Below, one piece after another: positions 1-8,224 of a DNA stretch of 64,000 bases. This DNA is from Clostridiales bacterium. GTDB lineage: Bacteria > Bacillota > Clostridia > Lachnospirales > Lachnospiraceae. The notes under the pieces are model-generated. The model saw only the letters and a list, made by a program, of their open reading frames with translations, did no database searches and was not told the DNA's origin. The stretch's first letter is position 1; every line of letters begins with the position of its first letter. The DNA is taken from assembly GCA_021204025.1 (NCBI GenBank), contig JAJQAC010000063.1:23565-87564 (forward strand), read 5' to 3'. Both the position numbers and the translations under genes were made by a program.

Positions 1-284
1 TAAATACGATTTGCAATGCAACACAGGAACGGCAAGTGGAAGCCAAGCGGATTGCTTCTTCAGTAGATGTGATGCTTGTCATTGGGGGCAGACACAGCTC
101 GAATTCTCAGAAGCTATATGAAATATGCCAAAGGGAATGTAAGAATACTTATTTTATCCAGACACCCGGCGATTTTAATCCTGAATGTGTGAATTCTGTG
201 CGCAGCGTAGGTATTACAGCAGGGGCTTCGACCCCGAAACAAATTATCGAGGAGGTTCATACTAGTGTCAGAATTAAGTTTTGA
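1..284 (+). CDS. ispH: 4-hydroxy-3-methylbut-2-enyl diphosphate reductase, 3' end only
   Basis: Only about the last 93 codons are inside the window; the reading frame enters at base 3. IspH is the [4Fe-4S] enzyme that makes IPP and DMAPP in the last step of the MEP isoprenoid pathway. The tail shows TICNATQERQ (third cluster-ligand cysteine region), VIGGRHSSNSQKLYEIC and the closing VGITAGASTP, all typical of the family. In many Clostridia IspH is fused to a ribosomal protein S1 homologue. Here it stops at 284, and the S1 gene starts 20 bases earlier in the +1 frame with its own Shine-Dalgarno sequence, so the two are separate but overlapping genes. ispG and dxr of the same pathway lie about 30 kb downstream. 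Confidence 0.9.
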   Translation, partial: NTICNATQERQVEAKRIASSVDVMLVIGGRHSSNSQKLYEICQRECKNTYFIQTPGDFNPECVNSVRSVGITAGASTPKQIIEEVHTSVRIKF

Positions 285-1389
285 GCAGATGTTAGAGGAG
301 TCATTGAAGACAATACGTACAGGAGAGATCGTCACTGGTAAAGTAATCGATGTTAAAGATGATGAGATTGTCTTGAATATAGGCTATAAGTCGGATGGAA
401 TTATTCCGAAGCATGAGTATACCAATGATTCCAGCGTTGATTTAAAGAGTGTGGTACATGTCGGTGATGAGATGGAAGCGAAGGTTGTGAAAGTGAATGA
501 CGGAGAAGGTCAGGTAGCTCTTTCTTATAAGAGACTAGCAGCAGATAAGGGAAATAAGAGACTGGAAGAGGCTTTTAATAATAAAGAAGTCCTTACGGCA
601 AAGGTTACGCAGGTTCTGGATGGCGGTTTAAGCGTAGTAATTGAGGAGTCGAGAATTTTTATTCCGGCAAGTCTTGTATCGGATACTTACGAAAGAGATC
701 TGAATAAATATGCCGGTCAGGAAATTGAATTTGTTATCACAGAGTTCAATCCAAAGAGAAGAAGAGTGATTGGTGATCGTAAGCAGCTGATGATTGCTCG
801 TAAGGCAGAAATGCAGAAAGCGTTATTTGAGCGGATTCAGGTGGGTGACCGGGTTGAGGGTACTGTAAAGAATGTAACAGATTTTGGTGCTTTTGTTGAC
901 CTGGGCGGAGCTGACGGACTTCTTCACATTTCTGAGATGTCCTGGGGGCGTGTTGAGAATCCGAAAAAGATTTTCCACAGCGGAGATAAGCTGACAACCC
1001 TGATTAAGGATATCAACGGAGAGAAGATCGCTCTGAGTCTGAAGTTCCCGGAGGAGAATCCCTGGACAACCGCTGCTGATAAATATGCGGTTGGTAATAT
1101 TGTAACCGGAAGAGTTGCAAGAATGACAGATTTTGGCGCATTTATCGAGCTGGAGCCGGGCGTGGATGCTCTGCTGCATGTTTCTCAGATTGCGAGGGAG
1201 CATGTGGATAAACCGGCTGATGTATTAAAGATCGGTCAGGAGATTGAAGCCAAAGTGGTAGATTTCAACGGAGAGGACAGAAAGATCAGTCTTAGTATTA
1301 AGGCATTGCTTGTATCAGCGCAGAGACAGCCTGTAGATCCGGATATTGTGGATGTTGACATTGAAGCTGTCGCTAAAGCAACCGAATAA
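265..1389 (+). CDS. rpsA: Ribosomal protein S1 homologue (four S1 RNA-binding domains)
   Basis: This 374-residue protein has four S1 (OB-fold) domains at about residues 16-84, 102-168, 189-257 and 274-343. The third and fourth carry the canonical DFGAFVDL and DFGAFIEL strands and the LLHISEMS / LLHVSQIA loops. It probably binds mRNA at the ribosome, as S1-like proteins do in Firmicutes; the six-domain proteobacterial form is longer. The GTG start at 265 is chosen because GGAGG lies at 251-255, about 9 bases upstream, and no other start gives the first S1 domain. It overlaps the end of ispH by 20 bases in a different frame, suggesting translational coupling. No clear terminator follows before the spore-protein gene. 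Confidence 0.9.
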   Translation: MSELSFEQMLEESLKTIRTGEIVTGKVIDVKDDEIVLNIGYKSDGIIPKHEYTNDSSVDLKSVVHVGDEMEAKVVKVNDGEGQVALSYKRLAADKGNKRLEEAFNNKEVLTAKVTQVLDGGLSVVIEESRIFIPASLVSDTYERDLNKYAGQEIEFVITEFNPKRRRVIGDRKQLMIARKAEMQKALFERIQVGDRVEGTVKNVTDFGAFVDLGGADGLLHISEMSWGRVENPKKIFHSGDKLTTLIKDINGEKIALSLKFPEENPWTTAADKYAVGNIVTGRVARMTDFGAFIELEPGVDALLHVSQIAREHVDKPADVLKIGQEIEAKVVDFNGEDRKISLSIKALLVSAQRQPVDPDIVDVDIEAVAKATE

Positions 1390-1413
1390 TTGATTCCCGG
1401 TTGTGTGAAATAC

Positions 1414-1443
1414 TGAATAAAGAAAAAATTTAAGGGTATACTT
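1414..1443 (+). promoter_or_regulatory. Putative sigma-G-type (forespore) promoter of the first SASP gene
   Basis: TGAATA at 1414-1419 is followed after 17 bases by TATACTT at 1437-1443. This resembles the Bacillus sigma-G consensus (TGAATA-like -35 and CATACTA-like -10). It sits about 57 bases upstream of the SASP start. The assignment is by motif similarity only; no start site is known. Confidence 0.45.
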
Positions 1444-1499
1444 CGAACGGACTGTAACAGCAGGTACTGTAATGGTAAGGAAAGGAGTGTACCCTTATT

Positions 1500-1718
1500 A
1501 TGTCAAAAAAAGAAACGATCGGATTTGATCCCGATAATCGGAAGCCGGATGATCAGCTTAAGCTTGAGATCGCAAGTGAACTTGGGCTTGCCGACAAGGT
1601 AAAAAAGGGAGGCTGGAGATCGCTGACGGCCAAAGAGAGCGGACGAATCGGAGGACTGATGGCACGCAGAAAAAGAAACGGCGATGGTTCTGCGATACAG
1701 GGAAAACAGAACGGATGA
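1500..1718 (+). CDS. Small acid-soluble spore protein, alpha/beta type
   Basis: This 72-residue protein has the alpha/beta SASP signature: LKLEIASELGL near residues 20-30, which contains a GPR-protease-like EIASE site, and the C-terminal helix GWRSLTAKESGRIGGLMARR. Such proteins coat and protect DNA in the dormant spore and are degraded by GPR at germination. The sequence is a diverged member: the usual GG.MVKKMI is replaced by GG.LMARRKR, and it has a basic tail. The ATG at 1500 has AAGGAG about 12 bases upstream, a rather long spacing. The cobalamin gene cbiD begins 44 bases downstream with no terminator visible between them. A more canonical second SASP lies at 44133. Confidence 0.85.
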   Translation: MSKKETIGFDPDNRKPDDQLKLEIASELGLADKVKKGGWRSLTAKESGRIGGLMARRKRNGDGSAIQGKQNG

Positions 1719-1761
1719 TTGGTAATCCGAAAGAAGAGTAACCCGAGGACAAAGAGAGAGG

Positions 1762-2997
1762 ATGACAAAGATGATCAGGCACAATCTGCGCAACGGATAT
1801 ACGACAGGAAGCTGCGCAGCGGCAGCGGCAAAGGCTGCGGTACTCTTTCTGATTACAGGGAAAAAACCGGACCAGGTGACGCTGGATCTGCCGGGGGGAG
1901 AAAGCGGCACCTGGATTCCGGTGCCTGTATCGGATGATAATAAAGTTTTCGGGGAAACGCGAATGGGCAGCTGTTCCTTCCGTGTACAAAAAGATGCCGG
2001 TGACGATCCGGATGTAACAAACGGATCCTGGATATATGTGCGGGCCGCATTGTTGTCAAAGGAAGAGTTAGCTGCTCGTTTGCGTTATGGAAAAGGTTAT
2101 CTGGTCAGTGCAGAGCCAACGGTTTACCTGGATGGCGGATGTGGCATTGGACTGGTAACCCGTGAGGGTTTATCCTGTCCGCCGGGTCATTATGCTTTTA
2201 ACCCTGTTCCCAGAGAGATGATTGGCGGTGCGGTAGAGAAGGTATGCAGGGACGCCGGATACCGGGAACCGTTGCTGATAACCGTGGCGATACCGGGCGG
2301 TGAGAAACTGGCAAAAAAAACTTTTAATCCCAGACTCGGTATTACTGGTGGTCTTTCTGTTCTCGGTACGACAGGAATTGTCCGGCCGATGAGCGAAGAA
2401 GCACTCCAGGATACGATCTGTCTGGAACTTCATATGAATTCATTGGCAGGGAAGACGCTGATTATGATGACACCCGGCAATTATGGAGAGACTTTCCTAG
2501 AGGAACAGATGAAACTTCCGGCGGGGAAAGCAGTCGTGTGCAGCAATTTTGTGGGTGACTCTGCAGCAATGGCAGCGAAAGAAGGGATCCGGAGAATCCT
2601 TTTTGTCGGCCATATCGGAAAACTGATTAAGGTTGCCGCCGGGATGAAAAATACTCATTCACGTTATGGAGACTGCCGCATGGAAACGATTGTCAGGATA
2701 CTTTCACAGGTTTTGGGCGGCATATCTTCGCAGCTGAGGGAAGCGATTACGGCTTGCGGCACGACAGATGAAGCATTAAAAATTCTGATGGGTATTGAGG
2801 GCAATCCCGCTCAGTTAGTGATGAATGAGACCGCAAGAGCAGTAAAGGCGCAGATGGAAGCGTGGTCAGGAGAAAAAGTGTCGGTAGAAGTTGTTGTCTT
2901 TTCTTCGGCGTTAAATCTGATTGGCTGTACGGAATTTGCGGAAGAGTATGGAGATCAGATACGGAACGAAGATGAAAAACTTTTTATAAGAGGTTGA
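1762..2997 (+). CDS. cbiD: Cobalt-precorrin-5B (C1)-methyltransferase
   Basis: CbiD methylates C1 of the contracting corrin ring in the anaerobic (early cobalt insertion) cobalamin pathway. The protein is 411 residues and opens with the diagnostic RNGYTTGSCAAAAAKAA at residues 10-26. It also has the family's NPVPREMI, NPRLGITGGLSVLGTTGIV and the late GHIGKLIKVAAGMKNTHS segment. Length is slightly above the usual ~370. Two nearby ATGs (1762 and 1771) could start it; 1762 follows a GAGAGAGG stretch. It heads an operon of eleven genes running to 12493. No cobalamin riboswitch is visible upstream, and the nearest upstream gene is the SASP. Confidence 0.95.
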   Translation: MTKMIRHNLRNGYTTGSCAAAAAKAAVLFLITGKKPDQVTLDLPGGESGTWIPVPVSDDNKVFGETRMGSCSFRVQKDAGDDPDVTNGSWIYVRAALLSKEELAARLRYGKGYLVSAEPTVYLDGGCGIGLVTREGLSCPPGHYAFNPVPREMIGGAVEKVCRDAGYREPLLITVAIPGGEKLAKKTFNPRLGITGGLSVLGTTGIVRPMSEEALQDTICLELHMNSLAGKTLIMMTPGNYGETFLEEQMKLPAGKAVVCSNFVGDSAAMAAKEGIRRILFVGHIGKLIKVAAGMKNTHSRYGDCRMETIVRILSQVLGGISSQLREAITACGTTDEALKILMGIEGNPAQLVMNETARAVKAQMEAWSGEKVSVEVVVFSSALNLIGCTEFAEEYGDQIRNEDEKLFIRG

Positions 2998-3004
2998 GGT
3001 CGGA

Positions 3005-4156
3005 ATGAAACTGACAGTGATCGCATTCAGCAGGGACGGAGCCATGCTTTGTCGTATGCTTTGTAAAAAATTAAATCAGTTTCCGGATACCTGCGAAGGT
3101 TATATTTCCGCCGGATATGAGAAGAAATCCGAAGAGGAAGCGGGAATTTTCTGCCTCAGGGAACCGGTCGCGGAGTGGACAGAGAGAATGTTTACAAAGA
3201 AGGACGGACTGATTTTTATCGGGGCGTGCGGGATTGCGGTTCGATTAATTGCACCTTGTCTTCGTGACAAATACAGCGATCCCGCTGTTGTTGTGATGGA
3301 TGATGCGGGACGTCATGTAATCTCTTTACTGTCAGGCCACATTGGCAAAGCCAACGAGCTGACGAGACGGATTGCCGATGTAACAGGAGCGGAACCGGTG
3401 ATTACCACAGCTTCGGATGTACATGGGATCCAGGCGGTTGATGAATGGGCGGCAGAACTTGGCCTGAAGATATCGGATCGCGAACTTGCCAGAAAAACAG
3501 CGGCGGCTGTCCTGGATGGCCGGCAGGTGGGTTTTTTTGAAGATCCTGTCTGCCAGGGATATTGCCGGTCCGCAGCAGCACGGACAGGATGCAGGAAGCG
3601 TCCGGATGGCTGCGAAGATGGGTTCCGGGAAGAGAGAACTGTGGTTATTTCCCCATACAGAAGTCATTGCCTGAAAGGTGAAGTCCTGCACCTGGTACCA
3701 GGATGCCTGATGGTAGGTATCGGCTGTAAAAAGGGGGTGGCCGGAGAGGCGATTGGCTTACAGATACAGAATGTGCTGAAATGTTATAATCTGGATCAGA
3801 GGGCGATAGCGTGTCTGGCCAGTATTGACAGGAAAAGCGGAGAGAGAGGACTGATCGCTGTGGCAGAGGCCTGGGGAGTGCCTTTGATTACATTTCCTGC
3901 CTCTGTACTGGATCAGATACCGGGTGATTTCCCGGAATCCGGGTTTGTCAGAGAGATTACCGGAGTGGGGAATGTCTGTGAGCGCGCTGCCTGTGCGGCG
4001 GGAAGACTGAGGGAATACAGGACAGGAATTCTGCAAAAACTCCCTGATGGATGGGAAAAACATAAGGTTCAGTTACTGACAACGAAATATGCGGGAAATG
4101 GTGTGACAGTGGCGATAGCAGTACCGGTTTATCAGGAGCATGAGGATGATACATAA
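3005..4156 (+). CDS. cbiG: Cobalt-precorrin-5A hydrolase
   Basis: CbiG opens the delta-lactone of cobalt-precorrin-5A and releases the two-carbon fragment as acetaldehyde during ring contraction. The 383-residue product has the N-terminal CbiG domain with FIGACGIAVRLIAP (about residues 74-87), VVVMDDAGRHVISLLSGHIG and KANELTRRIA (near 116-125). The C-terminal domain has MVGIGCKKGV and ASIDRKSGERGLIAVA. It begins 7 bases after cbiD and overlaps the next gene by 17 bases. The middle (about residues 185-215) is Cys/Arg-rich and looks like a linker between domains. Confidence 0.94.
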   Translation: MKLTVIAFSRDGAMLCRMLCKKLNQFPDTCEGYISAGYEKKSEEEAGIFCLREPVAEWTERMFTKKDGLIFIGACGIAVRLIAPCLRDKYSDPAVVVMDDAGRHVISLLSGHIGKANELTRRIADVTGAEPVITTASDVHGIQAVDEWAAELGLKISDRELARKTAAAVLDGRQVGFFEDPVCQGYCRSAAARTGCRKRPDGCEDGFREERTVVISPYRSHCLKGEVLHLVPGCLMVGIGCKKGVAGEAIGLQIQNVLKCYNLDQRAIACLASIDRKSGERGLIAVAEAWGVPLITFPASVLDQIPGDFPESGFVREITGVGNVCERAACAAGRLREYRTGILQKLPDGWEKHKVQLLTTKYAGNGVTVAIAVPVYQEHEDDT

Positions 4157-5588
4157 GATTGTGATTTTTGGTGGAACGTCCGAGGGACGCGAACTTGCGG
4201 AATGGTCGGCGGATCAGGGATTTTCCACAGTTGTAAGCGTAGCGACCCCGTACGGCAGACAGGTGGTTGCGGACAGGCCAAATCTGGTCATCCGCGTGGG
4301 ACGGCTGGACAGGGAGCATATGAAAGAGTTACTGCTGATGGAAATCCCGGATCTGATTGTTGATGCGACACATCCTCATGCGGTTGAGGTAACGCAGACC
4401 ATCCGCCAGGCGGCCGCAGATTGTGGATTGCCTTGTATACGTGTAATCAGGGAAGAATTTCCTGTTGATCCAGAGTCGTGTGGGGAAGAAAATGTCCTGA
4501 GGGTGCCTTCGGTTCATGAGGCGGTACAGATTTTGGGACAGGAGAATGGAGCTGTATTTGTGACAACAGGGAGCAAGGAACTGAGGGAATTTACCCGATA
4601 TCCCGGATTGAAAGAAAGAATTTTTGCAAGAGTGCTCCCGGACAGCCGTGTTTTGGCAGATTGTGAGGAACTGGGAATCCGAGGAAAACATCTGATAGCC
4701 ATGCAGGGTCCGTTTTCCACAGAGATCAATCTTGCGATGCTTCGTATGACCAATGCGAAATGGATGGTAACAAAGGAATCCGGTATCAACGGAGGTTTTT
4801 ATGAGAAGATTGAGGCGGCCAGACAATGTGATGTGAGGACAATTGTGATCGAAAGATCGGAACATGAAAAGGGACTTACGGTTGCGGAGCTGAAATCCAG
4901 AATTCTCTGGCTTGCAGGTAAGAGCAGGCATTTATCACGAAGGGTATCTTTGATCGGAATGGGGATGGGCGGTGGACAACAGCTGACCTTAGAAGCTCAG
5001 AAAGCCCTTCTGTCGTCAGAAGTTATTTTTGGAGCTCCGAGGATGCTCAGGGATATCGCGTCTTATGTGCCGGGCAGACTGATGATTCCTTTTTATAAGG
5101 GAAAAGATATTTTTGATTATCTGGAAGAACATCCGCAGAGATATACGGCAAGTGTTGTTTATTCGGGAGATACCGGATATCACAGTGGTTGTTCCGGCTT
5201 TTTGAGAGAGTTTCCGAAGCGGGGAGGCAATTATTCGGTTTGCGTATTTCCCGGTATCTCGACTTTTTCCTGCCTGTGCGCGAGATTTCAGATCAGAGGA
5301 GAGACAGTTTTTGCAGCCAGTATCCATGGACAGGAAGAGGATATTGTTTCGTTATTAAGAAATTACGGGAGAGTGTTTCTTCTGCTGGACAGGACTCATA
5401 CGATCAGCAGTGTTTGCCGGGAGTTGTCGGAAGCCGGATACGGAAGGACTCAGATTTTTGCGGGGATCCGGCTGGGGTATCCGGATGAGCAGCTGATTCG
5501 GGACAGAGCGGACAGGCTTACTCAGGAGGAATCGGATCCGTTGGCAGCCATGATCATGGAGAGAGAGGACATAATCGATGCGGGATGA
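4140..5588 (+). CDS. Fused cobalt-precorrin-6A reductase / cobalt-precorrin-7 (C5)-methyltransferase
   Basis: Two enzymes in one 482-residue chain. Residues about 1-255 are CobK/CbiJ, the reductase of the precorrin-6A macrocycle: the nucleotide-binding start VIFGGTSEGRELAEW, DATHPHAVEVTQ, VTTGSKEL and the end TKESGINGGFYEKIEAA are family hallmarks. Residues about 262-482 are CbiE, a SAM-dependent corrin C5-methyltransferase, starting at VSLIGMGMGGGQQLT and containing VIFGAPRML, YSGDTGYHSGCSGF and FPGISTFSCL. CbiJ/CbiE and CbiE/CbiT fusions are known; here CbiE is joined to the reductase and CbiT is a separate gene overlapping by 11 bases. The start at 4140 overlaps cbiG by 17 bases. Confidence 0.92.
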   Translation: MRMIHKIVIFGGTSEGRELAEWSADQGFSTVVSVATPYGRQVVADRPNLVIRVGRLDREHMKELLLMEIPDLIVDATHPHAVEVTQTIRQAAADCGLPCIRVIREEFPVDPESCGEENVLRVPSVHEAVQILGQENGAVFVTTGSKELREFTRYPGLKERIFARVLPDSRVLADCEELGIRGKHLIAMQGPFSTEINLAMLRMTNAKWMVTKESGINGGFYEKIEAARQCDVRTIVIERSEHEKGLTVAELKSRILWLAGKSRHLSRRVSLIGMGMGGGQQLTLEAQKALLSSEVIFGAPRMLRDIASYVPGRLMIPFYKGKDIFDYLEEHPQRYTASVVYSGDTGYHSGCSGFLREFPKRGGNYSVCVFPGISTFSCLCARFQIRGETVFAASIHGQEEDIVSLLRNYGRVFLLLDRTHTISSVCRELSEAGYGRTQIFAGIRLGYPDEQLIRDRADRLTQEESDPLAAMIMEREDIIDAG

Positions 5589-6156
5589 TGATTTTATCCG
5601 GGGTAATATCCCGATGACAAAGAGTGAGATCCGGGCAATATCGCTGTCAAAGCTGTTATGGAAAAAGAATCTTATTGTTTATGATATCGGCGCAGGGACT
5701 GGTTCGGTATCTGTGGAAGCGGCTCTGGCCGTTCCCGCAGGCCGGGTCTTTGCTTTTGAATATCGGGAGGAAGGATGCAATCTGATCCGACGGAACGCGA
5801 AGAAATTTGGGGTTGGCAACATTACCGTGGTCCGGGGCATGGCGCCGGAAACTTTTCAGGGTCTGCCTGTGCCGGATTGCGCGTTGATCGGAGGGAGCGG
5901 CGGTTTCCTGGAAGAGATTATGGATCGGCTGTTTGTTATGAACCCTGAGATCCGGTTGGTGTTGAATATTATTTCGCTAGAGACACTTGCACGGGCAGTT
6001 TCTTATTTTGAAAATCGAGGGCTGGAGGCGGAGATTGTCAGCGTTACGGTGGCGAAGGCAGAGAAAGCCGGGAAATATCACCTGATGAAAGGGCAAAATC
6101 CGGTTTATGTGATCAGTGTCGGAGGAACAGGTCAGTTTCATGTTGACAGAAGATAA
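5578..6156 (+). CDS. cbiT: Cobalt-precorrin-6B (C15)-methyltransferase (decarboxylating)
   Basis: CbiT methylates C15 and decarboxylates the C12 acetate side chain of the corrin ring. The 192-residue protein has the family start IRGNIPMTKSEIRA (residues 8-21), the SAM-binding loop VYDIGAGTGSVSVEAAL (residues 35-51) and IGGSGGFLEEIM (about residues 99-110). Its length matches stand-alone CbiT. The gene overlaps the preceding CbiE domain by 11 bases and the following cbiA, so the corrin-ring steps are translationally coupled. Confidence 0.93.
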   Translation: MRDDDFIRGNIPMTKSEIRAISLSKLLWKKNLIVYDIGAGTGSVSVEAALAVPAGRVFAFEYREEGCNLIRRNAKKFGVGNITVVRGMAPETFQGLPVPDCALIGGSGGFLEEIMDRLFVMNPEIRLVLNIISLETLARAVSYFENRGLEAEIVSVTVAKAEKAGKYHLMKGQNPVYVISVGGTGQFHVDRR

Positions 6157-7621
6157 TGAAAAAGATATGATGACAAGGAAATGCGACAGGGTATCGGTAC
6201 CAAGGATTCTTTTTGCTTCGCCGGCAAGTGGAAGCGGGAAGACGCTGATTACCTGCGGTTTTCTGGAAATTCTGAAACGGCGGGGAATGTCGGCAGTTTC
6301 TTTTAAATGCGGACCGGATTATATCGATCCGCTGTTTCATCAATATGTGCTTGGAATACCCGGATATAATCTGGACAGTTTTTTCCTTGGACGTGATGAG
6401 ATTCACAGGTTATTTCTGGATAAATTTTTTTTGCCGGATTCCGGAAAATTATCCGGAAAGGATTCCGGAAAATTATCCGGAAAGGATTCCGGAACTCCCT
6501 TTGCTTCGAAAAGAGTGACAGGAAATATCCGGCAGACCGTGGATAACCGCATAGCGGTAATCGAAGGTGTTATGGGATATTATGATGGTATCGCGGGAAC
6601 TACTGTTACAGCAAGTTCCTATGAAATTGCCACGTTTACGGAGAGTCCGGTCATACTGGTTGTTAACGGAAAGGGTGCCAGTCTGTCTCTGGCAGCATTA
6701 ATCAAGGGCTTTTTGGAGTATCGGACAGACAGCCGGATCCGTGGAGTGATTTTTAACCGCACATCTGCTGCTATGGAAAAACGTCTGCGACCGGTCATTG
6801 AGGAACTGGGCGTGAAAGTATTTGGTTCTGTACCGGAATGTGCTCCGGCGAGTCTGGAGAGCCGTCATCTGGGACTCACGCTTCCTGACGAACAGGAACG
6901 GCTTCGCGAGAGAATTGACGCATTTGCGGATATACTGGAAGACAGTCTTGATATCGATGGGATGTTGAGTCTGTCGTTCACAGATACCGCCTTTGCTGAC
7001 CGTGATGTTCGATATTCATATGGAAACAGTGGGGCGCGGGCAAAGCAGAAAGGCAGGATTGCAGTTGCGCGGGATGAGGCATTCTGCTTTTATTATCAGG
7101 ATAATCTGGATTGCTTACAGAAATTGGGATATGAACTGATCTTTTTCAGCCCGCTCTATGACAGGCAGATTCCGGACGGGGTCCGGGCGATTTTGCTGGG
7201 TGGAGGTTATCCGGAACGTTATGCGGAACCTCTTTCGCGCAATAGTGAGATGCTTTGCGCCATACGTGAGGCGTTTGGCAGGATTAAGATCCTTGCGGAG
7301 TGCGGGGGATTTCTTTATCTGCATCAGACATTGCAGGGCATGGATGGTAAGGTTTATCCGATGACGGGATGTCTAGATGCCGGCGGGTACCAAACGGAGA
7401 AGTTGTCACGTTTCGGATATATTCAGTTATCATGCGGCCTCCGGGCTCACGAGTTTCATTACTGGGAAAGTACGGCTCCGGGCGAAAACTTTGTAGCAGA
7501 GAAGCCGCTTTCGAAACGCAGCTGGAGATGTATGTATTATACAGATACATTGCTGGCCGGTTTTCCTCATCTGTATTATCGGTCAAAGCCGGAGTTTATT
7601 GAAAATTTTCTGAAGGGATAG
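6140..7621 (+). CDS. cbiA: Cobyrinate a,c-diamide synthase
   Basis: CbiA amidates the a and c carboxylates of cobyrinic acid using ATP and glutamine. The N-terminal dethiobiotin-synthetase-like domain starts at ILFASPASGSGKT and continues with FKCGPDYIDPLFH and the Mg-binding GVMGYYDG. The C-terminal class I glutamine amidotransferase domain has ILLGGGYPERY and the nucleophile cysteine in LAECGGFLYL. The start is uncertain: ATG 6140 has GGAGGA 14 bases upstream, and GTG 6116 would add eight residues. An in-frame 24-bp tandem duplication (6437-6484) adds two copies of DSGKLSGK to a surface segment. cobU follows after one base. Confidence 0.93.
   Translation: MLTEDNEKDMMTRKCDRVSVPRILFASPASGSGKTLITCGFLEILKRRGMSAVSFKCGPDYIDPLFHQYVLGIPGYNLDSFFLGRDEIHRLFLDKFFLPDSGKLSGKDSGKLSGKDSGTPFASKRVTGNIRQTVDNRIAVIEGVMGYYDGIAGTTVTASSYEIATFTESPVILVVNGKGASLSLAALIKGFLEYRTDSRIRGVIFNRTSAAMEKRLRPVIEELGVKVFGSVPECAPASLESRHLGLTLPDEQERLRERIDAFADILEDSLDIDGMLSLSFTDTAFADRDVRYSYGNSGARAKQKGRIAVARDEAFCFYYQDNLDCLQKLGYELIFFSPLYDRQIPDGVRAILLGGGYPERYAEPLSRNSEMLCAIREAFGRIKILAECGGFLYLHQTLQGMDGKVYPMTGCLDAGGYQTEKLSRFGYIQLSCGLRAHEFHYWESTAPGENFVAEKPLSKRSWRCMYYTDTLLAGFPHLYYRSKPEFIENFLKG
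6437..6494 (+). repeat. 24-bp in-frame tandem repeat inside cbiA
   Basis: Two identical 24-base units (6437-6460 and 6461-6484) are followed by the first 10 bases of a third. Each unit encodes DSGKLSGK, so the frame is kept. Each unit contains two TCCGGAAA blocks, suggesting slippage on a short internal repeat. Confidence 0.9.
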
Positions 7622-7622
7622 A

Positions 7623-8150
7623 ATGGAAATGCTTCATCTGATTACAGGAGGCAGTGCGAGTGGAAAATCAGAATATGCGGAATCCCGGGTAGTCGAGTCA
7701 GGACAGCGTGAACGCTATTATATTGCCTGCATGCGACCTTATGGAGAAGAAGGAAGAGAACGGGTGCGAAAACACCGTGCCATGCGTGAAGGAAAAGGCT
7801 TTATAACAATTGAGTGTTATGATCATTTGTCCTCTCTGCGTTTTGCCGGAGAAAGGACAGGAAGGGCGATCCTGCTGGAGTGTATGTCTAACCTGACTGC
7901 CAACGAGCAGTTTGGGGCAGGCGGTACAGATGAAGAGATTATAAACAGGATCGTAAAAGGGGCGGCATCTCTTTGCAGTCAGGCGGAAAATGTATGGATT
8001 GTAACGAATGAGGTGTTTTCCGATGGGGTGCAGTACGATGCTGAAACGATGCGTTATCTGCGTCTTCTGGGTATGGTTAATCAGAAACTGGCGGAAATCG
8101 CCGATCACATCACAGAGGTTGTTTATGGGATTGCAGTGACAATCCGGTAA
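7623..8150 (+). CDS. cobU: Adenosylcobinamide kinase / phosphate guanylyltransferase-like protein
   Basis: CobU phosphorylates adenosylcobinamide and transfers GMP to it in nucleotide-loop assembly. At 175 residues it has the usual length. The P-loop GGSASGKS is at residues 8-15, and the VRKHRAMREG stretch carries the histidine expected to be guanylylated in bifunctional CobU. The C-terminal VTNEVFSDGVQYD departs from the family's NEVG.GIVP, and the following VNQKLAEIAD is kept. A second, shorter CobU-like gene at 10044 has the canonical GSGIVP but a degraded P-loop. The two may have divided the role or one may be vestigial. Confidence 0.85.
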   Translation: MEMLHLITGGSASGKSEYAESRVVESGQRERYYIACMRPYGEEGRERVRKHRAMREGKGFITIECYDHLSSLRFAGERTGRAILLECMSNLTANEQFGAGGTDEEIINRIVKGAASLCSQAENVWIVTNEVFSDGVQYDAETMRYLRLLGMVNQKLAEIADHITEVVYGIAVTIR

Positions 8151-8224
8151 TCCGATAAGAAGATTTTCAGAGCTTTGGATAAGCGATGAAAGAAATAGAT
8201 ACTGGTAAAATGAGGAGAATCGTC

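Noticed and set aside
1719..1937. Open frame between the first SASP gene and cbiD continuing into cbiD
   Set aside because: It lies in another frame of the well-supported cbiD and has no family features.
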